Source: Anaerobacillus sp. (lineage in GTDB: Bacteria > Bacillota > Bacilli > Bacillales > Anaerobacillaceae). Taken from it: a stretch of DNA of 12,120 bases. The stretch is from the NCBI GenBank assembly GCA_007118195.1, contig SKSA01000285.1, positions 1 to 12,120 on the forward strand, read 5' to 3'. Positions 6,121 to 12,120 of this stretch are shown here, one piece after another. The stretch's first letter is position 1. Each line of letters opens with the position of its first letter. The position numbers were made by a program, and so were the translations under genes. The notes below the pieces were generated by a model. That model saw only the letters and a list, made by a program, of their open reading frames with translations. It did not search any database and was not told where the DNA came from.

Positions 6121-6975
6121 TCATTTGTTAACGTTAAAAATAACTTCTGTAATCGTACCAGTCCAGTACTCGAAATCTCCTTCTTGTAAATTCCAAATGA
6201 CTGAAACTCCTGTCGGAAATTTAATACCATCTTTTTCTTGATAACCATGAACTAAAATCGTCCATTTTTCTTTTCGATAACCATCTGTTCGATCTTCATA
6301 ATTCCTTTCATTTGTTTCAAAGCGTATATACTCACCTAGATCATTAAAATAGAACGTTCCACCGACATCAAATTGTTTATATTGTAGTCTTGCTTTTGCA
6401 GTGTTCTCATCCACAGGTTCCCACGTTATATAATCTGCAAAAAGGTAACCTGGAACTAGTGGCGCTTCTGATAAAATCGTTAAAAGAACGGATTCTAAAA
6501 CCTCATGATCATTATTATTAAAAATAGTAAAGCGCCCGGCGATTTTTCCTGACATGTTCCCTGTACCATTTTGAAATATTTCTCTTACTTCTATTGGAAT
6601 ACCAAACATTCTCCCCTTCATATAAGCGGCTCGCATTGGTTCTTTAACTGAGTTTACTTGTAGTGTCTTTAAATTCATCCACCCTTGATCAGGTTTTAAT
6701 CTGATTTTACTATCACTCCATTTAACCTCGGCATTCATCATATTTTCACGACCAATAAAGCCCGAATAATTCATATATCGTTGAACAGGTTCAGGTAAAT
6801 GAGCGATATCCTCTTCTAAAATGAGTTTTTTTTCAATTTCACCAAATTTATTAACTTCAACAAGACGTTCTTTATTATAAAGATTTACCATTGAGGAATT
6901 TCCAACGATCAAAATAAATAAACCCACTAGTATAATAGCAATCACAATAACTACTACCACTTTTAATATAGTCAC
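6121..6975 (-). CDS. Membrane-anchored DUF6544-type protein
   Basis: 284 aa. Residues 5-24 are a strongly hydrophobic helix (VVVVIVIAIILVGLF...) followed by polar sequence, so the protein is an N-terminally anchored or secreted-type protein with the bulk probably outside. The hallmark LPEPVQRYMNYSG (60-72) matches what I know as DUF6544 (also DUF6920). Later come LRPDQGW-like LKPDQGWMNLKTLQ (93-106) and WEPVDENTAKARLQYK (185-200), a beta-rich, lipocalin- or LolA-like sequence feel. The function is unknown. The start is GTG (6973-6975) with an AGGGGGG site 7 nt upstream. No clear terminator is visible downstream in 5995-6120, and no -35/-10 pair stands out upstream. Confidence 0.82.
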   Translation of the reverse strand: MTILKVVVVIVIAIILVGLFILIVGNSSMVNLYNKERLVEVNKFGEIEKKLILEEDIAHLPEPVQRYMNYSGFIGRENMMNAEVKWSDSKIRLKPDQGWMNLKTLQVNSVKEPMRAAYMKGRMFGIPIEVREIFQNGTGNMSGKIAGRFTIFNNNDHEVLESVLLTILSEAPLVPGYLFADYITWEPVDENTAKARLQYKQFDVGGTFYFNDLGEYIRFETNERNYEDRTDGYRKEKWTILVHGYQEKDGIKFPTGVSVIWNLQEGDFEYWTGTITEVIFNVNK

Positions 6976-7101
6976 TTTAATTCCCCCCCTTTTTTGAGAC
7001 TACTTTATGAAATACTACACTGAAATTCGAGCCCTCTACTACTTAAAAGCGACTACTGTTCATGGTAATATTTAACATCCATCTATATTTTGGTGGCTAA
7101 C

Positions 7102-7113
7102 GGTGTCTGACAC
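7102..7113. repeat. REP-like palindrome GTGTC-T-GACAC
   Basis: GTGTCTGACAC (7103-7113) is a 5+1+5 palindrome preceded by CG. It lies 27 nt downstream of the thiolase-like gene stop (minus) and upstream of the DUF6544 gene. The same core with a longer stem recurs at 11856-11868. I recall this core as a frequent extragenic palindrome in bacilli, linked with RAYT/IS200-type transposases; that is memory, not a search. Confidence 0.5.
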
Positions 7114-7139
7114 TTTGTTTTTGGATACCCCTTTTCATA

Positions 7140-8297
7140 TTAACCCTTTATAAAATTACTACACTCTAAAATGGCAACACCTTGTGTTTCACCAATACCA
7201 CCATTGCCATGAACTAAGCCATACGATACAGTACCTTCCTGTAATTTTTGATACATGTCGATGATGCCATTCAATGCAGGATTATTCCAAGGCGCTCTTG
7301 CAAAATTCATGCCTCCTGTTATGGTAATTTCATAGCCTTCTAATAACTCAGGTAATTGATCAATGGTTTCAATCATTCCTGTTGCTGTTAAAAATGCGAT
7401 TGGAACCGGTGGATAACAAGTGTATACTTCAAGATACAAATTTCTTTTTTTGAATTCTTCAACGACATTTATTTTTGACTGACCTTGGGCTTGTAAGAAT
7501 GCATTTCTCAAATGGGGAAATATGTTGTGTTCCTTCTTCCCTACTATGTTATCGATCCTTTGCGGTGATCCTTCAACACTAAAGTATTTGACTCCGGATA
7601 CTTTAATTTTATCTTTCTCAGGTATTTGTAAAAAATTAGCCGTATCTTCGTTTGCTAGGATCATTCCACCTGAAAAATCAATATTAGGGTTCGCACAATC
7701 TGTCAACTTGAATAAATCCCCGTGATGATCATCGAGTTTTCGTCCCCTATCCTGAGAAATCTCAGACTCTGCCACACGCTTATATGTTTTGTAGTAATTC
7801 ATAAACAATTGATCGAATAAACGAACAAACTCTTTTTCAGTTAAACCTAATTCCCTGCATAGCCGATGAGCCATTTCGTTATAGCATTGGATAATACTAT
7901 GATCTTCAAAAATGCTCATCGCTTTTGTCACTGCTTCTTTTCCAAAAATCTGCTTATTAGTTAGCAATGGTTCATAGCCGAAAATCAAAACCGCATCGTA
8001 CAAACCACACTCAATGAGCTCCTTCGCATCCGCTAGCGCTTGTATAGGACTAGCGCCGCTTTTGTAAGTATTTATTTTCCCGATCGTTTCACATTCAAAT
8101 ACACCAAAGTAAAATTGATTCGCCGCTTCAAAGCTGTTAAGTAGAGGATCAATAAAAAAATAGGCTATCTTTTTGTTATTTGACAACAACTTTCTATGTA
8201 GTTCTATGGCTTCCTTAAAGGTTTCTTGCAGCACCTTATTACATATTTGGCCGCCTCGTATGTCGGTAATTTTTCCTGAATAAATGATATTCAACAT
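7140..8297 (-). CDS. Thiolase-fold protein, SCP2-like group, function unknown
   Basis: 385 aa, cytosolic, the usual thiolase length. The N-terminal half has the thiolase core NTYKSGASPIQALADAKELI (76-95), then GLYDAVLIFGYEP (98-110). The C-terminal half has YLEVYTCYPPVPIAF (288-302), where SCP2-type homologues have a DlYSCFPsAV motif, then TGGMNFARAPWNNPALNGI (327-345) and YGLVHGNGGIGETQGVAIL (359-377), equivalent to the GLVtaNGG end of that group. The canonical nucleophilic Cys of degradative thiolases (C-x-S-G) is not present: the aligned segment reads YKSGAS. Whether it condenses or cleaves acyl-CoA is therefore doubtful. The start is ATG with GAGGTG (8302-8307 region). It stands alone, with no acyl-CoA ligase or dehydrogenase nearby. 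Confidence 0.82.
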   Translation of the reverse strand: MLNIIYSGKITDIRGGQICNKVLQETFKEAIELHRKLLSNNKKIAYFFIDPLLNSFEAANQFYFGVFECETIGKINTYKSGASPIQALADAKELIECGLYDAVLIFGYEPLLTNKQIFGKEAVTKAMSIFEDHSIIQCYNEMAHRLCRELGLTEKEFVRLFDQLFMNYYKTYKRVAESEISQDRGRKLDDHHGDLFKLTDCANPNIDFSGGMILANEDTANFLQIPEKDKIKVSGVKYFSVEGSPQRIDNIVGKKEHNIFPHLRNAFLQAQGQSKINVVEEFKKRNLYLEVYTCYPPVPIAFLTATGMIETIDQLPELLEGYEITITGGMNFARAPWNNPALNGIIDMYQKLQEGTVSYGLVHGNGGIGETQGVAILECSNFIKG

Positions 8298-8412
8298 AAT
8301 TCACCTCGTGATAATCGACTATTTTTTTTCTGAACGTCACTGCAGTTCACACGATCTCCCCCTTTGATCAACAACAACAATTGAAAAAATGCCACTTCAA
8401 CTTTTAACTCCT

Positions 8413-8444
8413 AAAAACAAAGAGCACCATTTTAGTGGTGCTCT
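8413..8444 (-). terminator. Rho-independent terminator of the MazG-like gene
   Basis: The perfect 9-bp stem AGAGCACCA (8421-8429) with TGGTGCTCT (8436-8444) is followed on the minus strand by TTGTTTTTAG. A near-identical hairpin, AGAGCACCA with TGGTGCCCT, is found at 11946-11970. Confidence 0.85.
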
Positions 8445-8453
8445 ACTGTTTCT

Positions 8454-8473
8454 AAATAGCCTATTGGCTATTT
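8454..8473. repeat. Perfect 8-bp hairpin between the MazG-like gene and its terminator
   Basis: AAATAGCC (8454-8461) and GGCTATTT (8466-8473) enclose a 4-nt loop. No strong T-run follows on either strand. In the minus-strand transcript it would form a stable tandem with the terminator hairpin, perhaps protecting the 3' end. Confidence 0.5.
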
Positions 8474-8509
8474 GTAGCTCTGTATAAAACTTTCAATAAA
8501 ATAACAATT

Positions 8510-8836
8510 CTAGTTATCCTTTACCTCATGTAAAAAGATTTTCTCTTGAAAGCTGCCACGTTCCTTGGCTTTTCGTTGGCGGACTTTTTCCAATTGTTCA
8601 AAGGTTGAACCGTGACAAGCTGCTAAGACATGGATAATTTCAAGTACGTCGGCCAATTCTTCAATTGCATCAGCGTCAGTTGCCGCATACGTATACTCCT
8701 CTAGCTCTTCAAAGCTTTTATTCTTTAACTCTTCTAAATACTGTTCGTCGTTTAATATTGATGTTGAACAGCTTTTACCTTCTTCTTCAATGATCTCAGG
8801 GATGCGATCTCGGACTAGTTTGTTGTAAATTGGCAT
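8510..8836 (-). CDS. MazG-like / phosphoribosyl-ATP pyrophosphohydrolase-like protein
   Basis: A 108-aa cytosolic all-alpha NTP pyrophosphohydrolase-type protein that probably hydrolyses a nucleotide triphosphate to monophosphate and pyrophosphate, a house-cleaning role. It opens with YNKLVRDRIPEIIEEEG (4-20), typical of this family. The metal-binding pattern is visible as EELEE (43-47) followed by EELADVLEII (59-68), with E60/D63 forming the ExxD. No his genes are nearby, so a histidine-pathway role is unlikely. The start is ATG with GAGGTG 5-6 nt upstream. Repeat element B ends about 41 bp upstream of the start and may contribute to its promoter. A terminator follows at 8413-8444. Confidence 0.85.
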   Translation of the reverse strand: MPIYNKLVRDRIPEIIEEEGKSCSTSILNDEQYLEELKNKSFEELEEYTYAATDADAIEELADVLEIIHVLAACHGSTFEQLEKVRQRKAKERGSFQEKIFLHEVKDN

Positions 8837-8877
8837 TGTGCACCTCTTCTAACTAATTTTTTTCTCTCTTAATTGAG

Positions 8878-8989
8878 TGAATTTCATAATCACCTAAATT
8901 GAGCCATATCAAACTATATGTAGTTGCGAGCGGTTTAACGCAGCTACATATAGGTACTTAATGGCGTTAATATTGAATTATGAAATTCA
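8878..8989 (-). repeat. Palindromic MITE/REP-like element, copy B (112 bp)
   Basis: Perfect 13-bp terminal inverted repeats, TGAATTTCATAAT (8878-8890) and ATTATGAAATTCA (8977-8989), are identical to the left terminus of copy A. The central hairpin is CTATATGTAGTTGCG (8914-8928) with CGCAGCTACATATAG (8939-8953), one G-U/mismatch, 10-nt loop. Read in reverse complement, the order of landmarks (terminus, ATTAACGCCATTAAG, hairpin with AAACCG in the loop) lines up best with copies A and C, so its orientation is opposite to A. It contains no ORF. Confidence 0.72.
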
Positions 8990-8999
8990 TTAAATTTGA

Positions 9000-9063
9000 T
9001 AAATTTCATAACGTCGATTCAGCAGTACTAAGATACTACCTAGTGGAGCGAAACCGTTCTCAA
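9000..9063 (+). repeat. Half copy (C) of the same palindromic element
   Basis: The left terminus TAAATTTCATAAC (9000-9012), then CAGTACTAAGATACTAC and GAGCGAAACCGTTCTC (9047-9061), correspond in order and distance to copy A. For example, CGTTCTCAA sits 55 nt from the terminus here and 56 nt in A. The sequence after 9063 no longer matches, so the right half is lost. It lies 10 bp from the end of copy B. Confidence 0.55.
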
Positions 9064-9152
9064 AATTCACTGCAATTCTCTCTTTTAAGATTATAACAAA
9101 TCTTTTCGAGATGTGAAAAAGGAAAAAACTCGGGTGGTGTGTGGTGATGACC

Positions 9153-9247
9153 AGAAACACCTTATTTCACAGAATGTTTCTCGACGACTGATCACAGCAA
9201 GCCACCATCTAACTTTTAAGGGGCGCTGTTTATTTCCCTCAGTCGTC
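9153..9247. repeat. Two inverted repeats downstream of the exporter gene; no gene seen
   Basis: AGAAACA (9153-9159) pairs with TGTTTCT (9175-9181). GACGACTGA (9183-9191) pairs with TCAGTCGTC (9239-9247), with ACAGC/GCTGT (9194-9198, 9225-9229) nested inside. In the minus direction this structure follows the exporter stop by 15 nt but has no T-run, so it is not a classical terminator. The stretch 9064-9262 shows no credible ORF. Confidence 0.4.
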
Positions 9248-9262
9248 TAGTATGAAAGATTA

Positions 9263-10993
9263 TTACGTTAATTGTTGTTCGGCAAATTCACGGTATAGTG
9301 AATGAGAATTTACTAATTCAACATGTGTGCCGATTCCGGTAATTTCACCTTTTTCAATAAAAATAATTTTATCTGCATTCACAATCGTTGATAGGCGATG
9401 GGCAATCACAAAGGTTGTCCGGCCTTCCATGAGACGTGTTAATGCTTGTTGAACGATTTTTTCCGACTGACTATCTAAGCTTGCGGTCGCCTCGTCCATC
9501 ATTAAAATTTTCGGATCTCTTAAAAACGCGCGAGCAATGGCGATCCGCTGCCTTTGTCCCCCTGAAAGTTTAATACCGCGCTCTCCCACTTCTGTATCTA
9601 GCCCGTTCGGAAACTGTTGAATAAATTGTTCAGCGTAAGCCATCTTTGCGACTTCCCACAATTGCTCATCGTCGGTATCCGTTTCGATACCGTAAGTAAG
9701 ATTTTCACGAATGGTCCCAGCAATCATCGGACTATCTTGTGATACATAACCAATTTGACTTCGCCATGAAGCTAAACTGAGTTCTTTAATTGGGGTATTT
9801 CCAATCAGAATTCGCCCCTCAGTTGGCTCGTAAAAGCGCTCTAATAATCCGAACACCGTGGTTTTTCCACCGCCGCTCGGACCAGCAAACGCAACCATTG
9901 TGCCTGGTTGAACATCGAAGGAAATATTTTGCAAGACTGGTTCTTCCTCATTATAAGAAAAGAAGACATTTTCAAAGCGAACCGATTGATTCGTAATCTC
10001 CATTTCCACGCCATCGGGCCCTTGCTCTTCCTCAAGCTCTAATATTTCAATCATCCGTTCTGTTGCACCTTTTGCTTTTTGCAGTTGTGTAAAAAACATC
10101 GTAAATACCGTAAGTGGCATAATGATTTGAAACAAATAAAGGATAAAGGCGACCAATGAACCTGTTGTCATCGTATTTTCAGCAACGCGAATTCCACCAT
10201 AACCAATGATTACCACGACGACTGCCATCATCACTAATTGCATGAGTGGTCCTATGACTGCTAAAATTCTTGACTCCTTTAATCCATAAGCTAGTAAGTT
10301 GCTAATTCCTTCGGTTCCTTTTTTCTCTTCAGCTTTTTCCGCATTACTCGCTTTCATTAACCGCACTTCACTGATCGTTTGCGTAATTTTTCCTGAAAAT
10401 TGAGCCGTTTCGTCTTGTAATCCGTGCGAAATTTTTCGCATTTTTTTACCGAGAGGACGCATGATGAGAATGGTCACCGGAACTACCGTTAACATTAATA
10501 CGGTCATTTTCCAATCCATAATGACTAATATGATGACAGCACCGATGATCGTAATGATCCCGGTAATAAATTGCGGAAAGTGTTGCGAGATTAAATCTTT
10601 CACAATACCGGTATCATTAACGATACGACTTACCGATTCCCCACTCGTCTTACGATCAAAATAACTCACTGGAAGCCGAATTACTTTTAACAACATTCTT
10701 TCACGTAAAGCAGCTACGATACTTTGACCTACATAAGCGAGGAAATATCTAGACAAGGCATCAACCGCTGCCCTCGTGATAAAAACAATACCGATGATAA
10801 CGATTAGCCCCACGCTTATTGATTCAACCGAAAAGCCGTCGACCATTTCTCTCGTTAACAAAGGGATCGATAGCCCAACAAGTGTAGTTATTAAACTTCC
10901 GATGATCCCAACTGTAAAAGCTAATTTCGGAATTTTCGTTGATAAGATGAGCGATATAAATGGCTTCATTGTATTTTTTGATTTAGGTTCCAC
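9263..10993 (-). CDS. bmrA: Multidrug ABC exporter, BmrA-like (homodimeric half-transporter)
   Basis: A plasma-membrane ATP-driven drug exporter with its membrane domain fused to its ATPase domain. From the longest frame (578 aa) the six-helix membrane domain covers about 25-305, with LPVSYFDRKTSGESVSR (109-125) typical of coupling loop 1 and SLVAFILYLFQIIMP (281-295) near the last helices. The ATPase domain has Walker A GPSGGGKT (373-380), Q-loop Q421, signature LSGGQ (478-482), Walker B ILMMDE (498-503, catalytic E503) and H534 of the switch. Whole-length resemblance to B. subtilis BmrA is strong, down to the LYREFAEQQL tail. The longest frame starts at TTG 10999, only 1 nt from AAGGAG (11001-11006); GTG 10993 has 7-nt spacing, so I choose it (576 aa). 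It is monocistronic. Confidence 0.93.
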   Translation of the reverse strand: MEPKSKNTMKPFISLILSTKIPKLAFTVGIIGSLITTLVGLSIPLLTREMVDGFSVESISVGLIVIIGIVFITRAAVDALSRYFLAYVGQSIVAALRERMLLKVIRLPVSYFDRKTSGESVSRIVNDTGIVKDLISQHFPQFITGIITIIGAVIILVIMDWKMTVLMLTVVPVTILIMRPLGKKMRKISHGLQDETAQFSGKITQTISEVRLMKASNAEKAEEKKGTEGISNLLAYGLKESRILAVIGPLMQLVMMAVVVVIIGYGGIRVAENTMTTGSLVAFILYLFQIIMPLTVFTMFFTQLQKAKGATERMIEILELEEEQGPDGVEMEITNQSVRFENVFFSYNEEEPVLQNISFDVQPGTMVAFAGPSGGGKTTVFGLLERFYEPTEGRILIGNTPIKELSLASWRSQIGYVSQDSPMIAGTIRENLTYGIETDTDDEQLWEVAKMAYAEQFIQQFPNGLDTEVGERGIKLSGGQRQRIAIARAFLRDPKILMMDEATASLDSQSEKIVQQALTRLMEGRTTFVIAHRLSTIVNADKIIFIEKGEITGIGTHVELVNSHSLYREFAEQQLT

Positions 10994-11018
10994 AGTCAAA
11001 CTCCTTATATGTAATTAA

Positions 11019-11041
11019 AACTAGATGATTTTACGCTAGTT
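11019..11041. promoter_or_regulatory. Inverted repeat upstream of the exporter (candidate operator)
   Basis: AACTAG (11019-11024) and CTAGTT (11036-11041) are separated by 11 nt, with AT-rich flanks (AATTAAA / TAATTTT) continuing the symmetry imperfectly. It lies 13-35 nt upstream of the ribosome binding site of the exporter gene. TAAAAT -10-like sequences on the minus strand lie within and next to it, but no convincing -35 is seen. Confidence 0.35.
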
Positions 11042-11129
11042 AATTTTAACATTTCCTATTTGTTTGAAGAAATTATCTCAATAAATTTTCACCTTCGCAA
11101 CTATGTTGATCGTAAGCACAAGTACCTAG

Positions 11130-11220
11130 ATTATTTATCTGATGTCCGCTCTTCAAAAAATAGCCTTTTTGCACGATATAACGGAACCAGTGTCCGTAAA
11201 ATTCTAAATCTGGATTACTA
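11130..11220. repeat. Dispersed-repeat-like noncoding stretch with ACGGA/TCCGT hairpin
   Basis: The region contains AAAAAATAGCC (11156-11166), then ATATAACGGAACC and TGTCCGTAAAA, with ACGGA (11181-11185) pairing with TCCGT (11193-11197). I recall very similar AT-rich strings (AAATAGCC..., AACGGAACC.-.TGTCCG) as repeated noncoding sequence in Bacillus cereus-type genomes, but I cannot verify it. A plus-strand frame across it (11060-11260, TTG start) has no ribosome binding site and I do not count it as a gene. Confidence 0.35.
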
Positions 11221-11241
11221 TTCGTACATTGCCTCCACCAT

Positions 11242-11282
11242 AAAAAAAACCTCCGATTAAAACGAGATGTTTGGTTCGGAGG
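11242..11282 (-). terminator. Rho-independent terminator of the DUF2283-like gene
   Basis: On the minus strand CCTCCGA/TCGGAGG (11250-11256 with 11276-11282) plus an inner AAAC/GTTT pairing form a long hairpin, followed by eight Ts (plus-strand A-run 11242-11249). It begins 30 nt after the stop of the gene at 11313. Confidence 0.88.
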
Positions 11283-11312
11283 CTCGAAAAAGGCAGTTTT
11301 ACAAGTTTCGGT

Positions 11313-11786
11313 TTATTTAGCGAAACGGTCTATTATTTTTTTAAACATTCCTTTTGGTTTATCATTATCACCGGAGTCACAACCGAGGAATGTATAGTTT
11401 GGATTGTCGCTGTATACCTCAATGCCGATAAAGTCTAAACAATCCTCATCCGCAAAGAGGAATTTCACTTCGACAATTCGTTCATAAGAGATCGACTGCA
11501 ATACTTCCTTATCTTCTAATCTAAAAGAGTAATAGTCATGACCTTGATTATCCGTTTTTTTCATAAAACTCTTCTGTTCATCCGTTAATTCCGCGATTTT
11601 CTTGGCCGAATCACCATCAAGTTCTACCCCAACGATCGGTACTTCTTTTCCTAAATCTAGAATAATCTCCGGGTTTTCAGGTAATTGTTCTGTGTAAAAC
11701 TCGAATTTCTCCGGTTCAGTTAAGTAAATATAGCCCATTTCTGTCTCATCGTCATATGTAATTTGTTCAAAGTTTATGTCAGTCAT
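11313..11786 (-). CDS. DUF2283-like protein of unknown function (157 aa)
   Basis: A soluble, acidic protein. Residues 9-55 carry the DUF2283-type pattern: ITYDDETEMGYIYL (9-22), then PEIILDLGKEVPIVGVEL (39-56). A second, weaker copy of the same strand-turn-strand pattern seems to follow (EVKFLFADEDCLDFIGIEVY, 106-125), suggesting an internal duplication. The function is unknown. The open frame extends upstream to 11903, but those 39 codons overlap REP-like palindromes. ATG 11786 has AAGGTG 7 nt upstream and starts a normal protein, so I choose it. The terminator is at 11242-11282, about 320 bp before the exporter start, so it is a separate transcript. Confidence 0.75.
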   Translation of the reverse strand: MTDINFEQITYDDETEMGYIYLTEPEKFEFYTEQLPENPEIILDLGKEVPIVGVELDGDSAKKIAELTDEQKSFMKKTDNQGHDYYSFRLEDKEVLQSISYERIVEVKFLFADEDCLDFIGIEVYSDNPNYTFLGCDSGDNDKPKGMFKKIIDRFAK

Positions 11787-11813
11787 AGAAGCACACCTTT
11801 CCATCAGTAATTG

Positions 11814-11868
11814 TGTCCACCTGAGATGGACATTTAAGCATTTTTGTCCACGAGCGGTGTCAGACACC
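11814..11868. repeat. REP-like palindrome cluster
   Basis: TGTCCA (11814-11819) pairs with TGGACA (11827-11832). TTGTCCA recurs at 11844-11850. GGTGTCAGACACC (11856-11868) is a perfect 6+1+6 palindrome sharing the GTGTC-N-GACAC core of 7103-7113, and GTAGACACC (about 11879-11887) is a partial echo. The cluster lies directly upstream of the DUF2283-like gene, on the side where its promoter should be. Confidence 0.55.
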
Positions 11869-11937
11869 AACAAAAGAGGTAGACACCAATTAAATTTTGG
11901 CACAAACGATGGTAATAAGTAAAGGAATAGGCTTAAT

Positions 11938-11970
11938 AAAAAAATAGAGCACCATTTTTATTGGTGCCCT
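11938..11970 (-). terminator. Rho-independent terminator for a transcript entering from the right
   Basis: On the minus strand AGGGCACCA/TGGTGCTCT (11946-11970, one G-U pair) is followed by ATTTTTTT (plus-strand A-run 11938-11944). It would end the transcript of the gene that stops at 12074. Confidence 0.8.
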
Positions 11971-11995
11971 TTAACAAATAATAGTAGTCGGTTGA

Positions 11996-12073
11996 TTAGG
12001 ATTTGTTTGAACAAGCCATTATATCGGCAAATTCACGGCGCAGTGAAAAGATATCGTCGACTGTCGACAGCTG
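11996..12073 (-). pseudogene. Possible relic of an ABC-exporter C-terminus
   Basis: On the minus strand the frame between stops at 12074-12076 and 11996-11998 reads QLSTVDDIFSLRREFADI and on to ACSNKS. SLRREFAD resembles the SLYREFAE end of the exporter at 9263. At DNA level 12024-12038 is identical to 9279-9293 (15 bp), and six of the next nine bases also match, with the three differences all transitions. The match is short, so chance or a gene-conversion footprint remains possible. Confidence 0.25.
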
Positions 12074-12120
12074 TTAAATAACTCCATTCTTTTTCAAGTC
12101 ATCATACTGCTCTTTATTCA
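12074..12120 (-). CDS. C-terminal end of a gene running in from the right edge (partial)
   Basis: The minus-strand frame is open from the window edge to TAA at 12074-12076, encoding ...NKEQYDDLKKNGVI. Charge and residue choice look coding, and a terminator at 11938-11970 fits its orientation. Only 14 residues are visible, so I give no family. Confidence 0.4.
   Translation of the reverse strand, partial: NKEQYDDLKKNGVI

Noticed and set aside
7000..7050. Degenerate copy of the palindromic element near TTTATGAAATACTAC
   Set aside because: Only a short piece resembles the terminus, and the internal landmarks do not line up.
8384..8488. Plus-strand 32-codon frame starting at the ATG near 8384
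   Set aside because: It lacks a ribosome binding site and runs through the minus-strand terminator and the adjacent hairpin.
11060..11260. Plus-strand 66-codon open frame between the exporter and the DUF2283-like gene
   Set aside because: It has a TTG start with no ribosome binding site, overlaps the opposite-strand terminator and the ACGGA/TCCGT repeat-like region, and shows no recognisable family.
11787..11903. N-terminal 39-codon extension of the DUF2283-like gene
   Set aside because: It is made of REP-like palindromes, and a good AAGGTG site directly precedes the internal ATG at 11786.

Overview
The window looks like chromosomal DNA of a low-GC Gram-positive of the Bacillaceae type. Ribosome binding sites are strong and G-rich (GGAGG/GAGGTG type), several starts are TTG or GTG, rho-independent terminators are plentiful, and one protein is a clear BmrA-type ABC exporter. 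The meso-diaminopimelate dehydrogenase fits bacilli that make lysine and cell-wall DAP by the one-step dehydrogenase route. I see no phage, plasmid, CRISPR, rRNA or tRNA genes, and no intact transposase.

Layout, left part (1-5075): a small conserved-looking cytosolic protein (90-368, +) converges on a PaaG-like enoyl-CoA isomerase/hydratase (487-1290, -). A GNAT acetyltransferase (1702-2250, +) converges on ddh (2395-3369, -). A cytosolic orphan histidine kinase with an N-terminal MEDS-like sensor domain (3747-5075, +) diverges from ddh. Right part (5313-12120): every gene is on the minus strand and most look monocistronic. They are a HEAT-like protein, a membrane-anchored DUF6544-type protein, a thiolase-fold protein of the SCP2-like group without an obvious nucleophilic cysteine, a MazG-like pyrophosphohydrolase, the BmrA-like exporter, a DUF2283-like protein, and the last codons of a gene that enters from the right edge. 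The genes do not form one pathway; this is a housekeeping/accessory mosaic of single-gene units.

The most unusual content lies between genes. (1) A family of ~111-bp palindromic elements with TGAATTTCATAAT termini occurs as two full copies (1561-1671 and 8878-8989, opposite orientation) and one half copy (9000-9063). Each full copy sits 30-42 bp upstream of a start codon. (2) A 166-bp module (5147-5312) is closed by a perfect 14-bp inverted repeat and holds four internal hairpins; it may be a structured RNA or an IS200/IS605-derived remnant. (3) REP-like GTGTC-N-GACAC palindromes occur at 7102-7113 and 11856-11868, and a further dispersed-repeat-like stretch with an ACGGA/TCCGT hairpin lies upstream of the exporter. 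(4) A possible relic of an ABC-exporter C-terminus lies at 11996-12073.

Four starts differ from the longest-ORF choice or from ATG: TTG at 5898 (HEAT-like), GTG at 6975 (DUF6544), GTG at 10993 (exporter) and ATG at 11786 (DUF2283-like). Ribosome-binding-site spacing decides the first, third and fourth. Family assignments are from memory of motifs; no database was searched.
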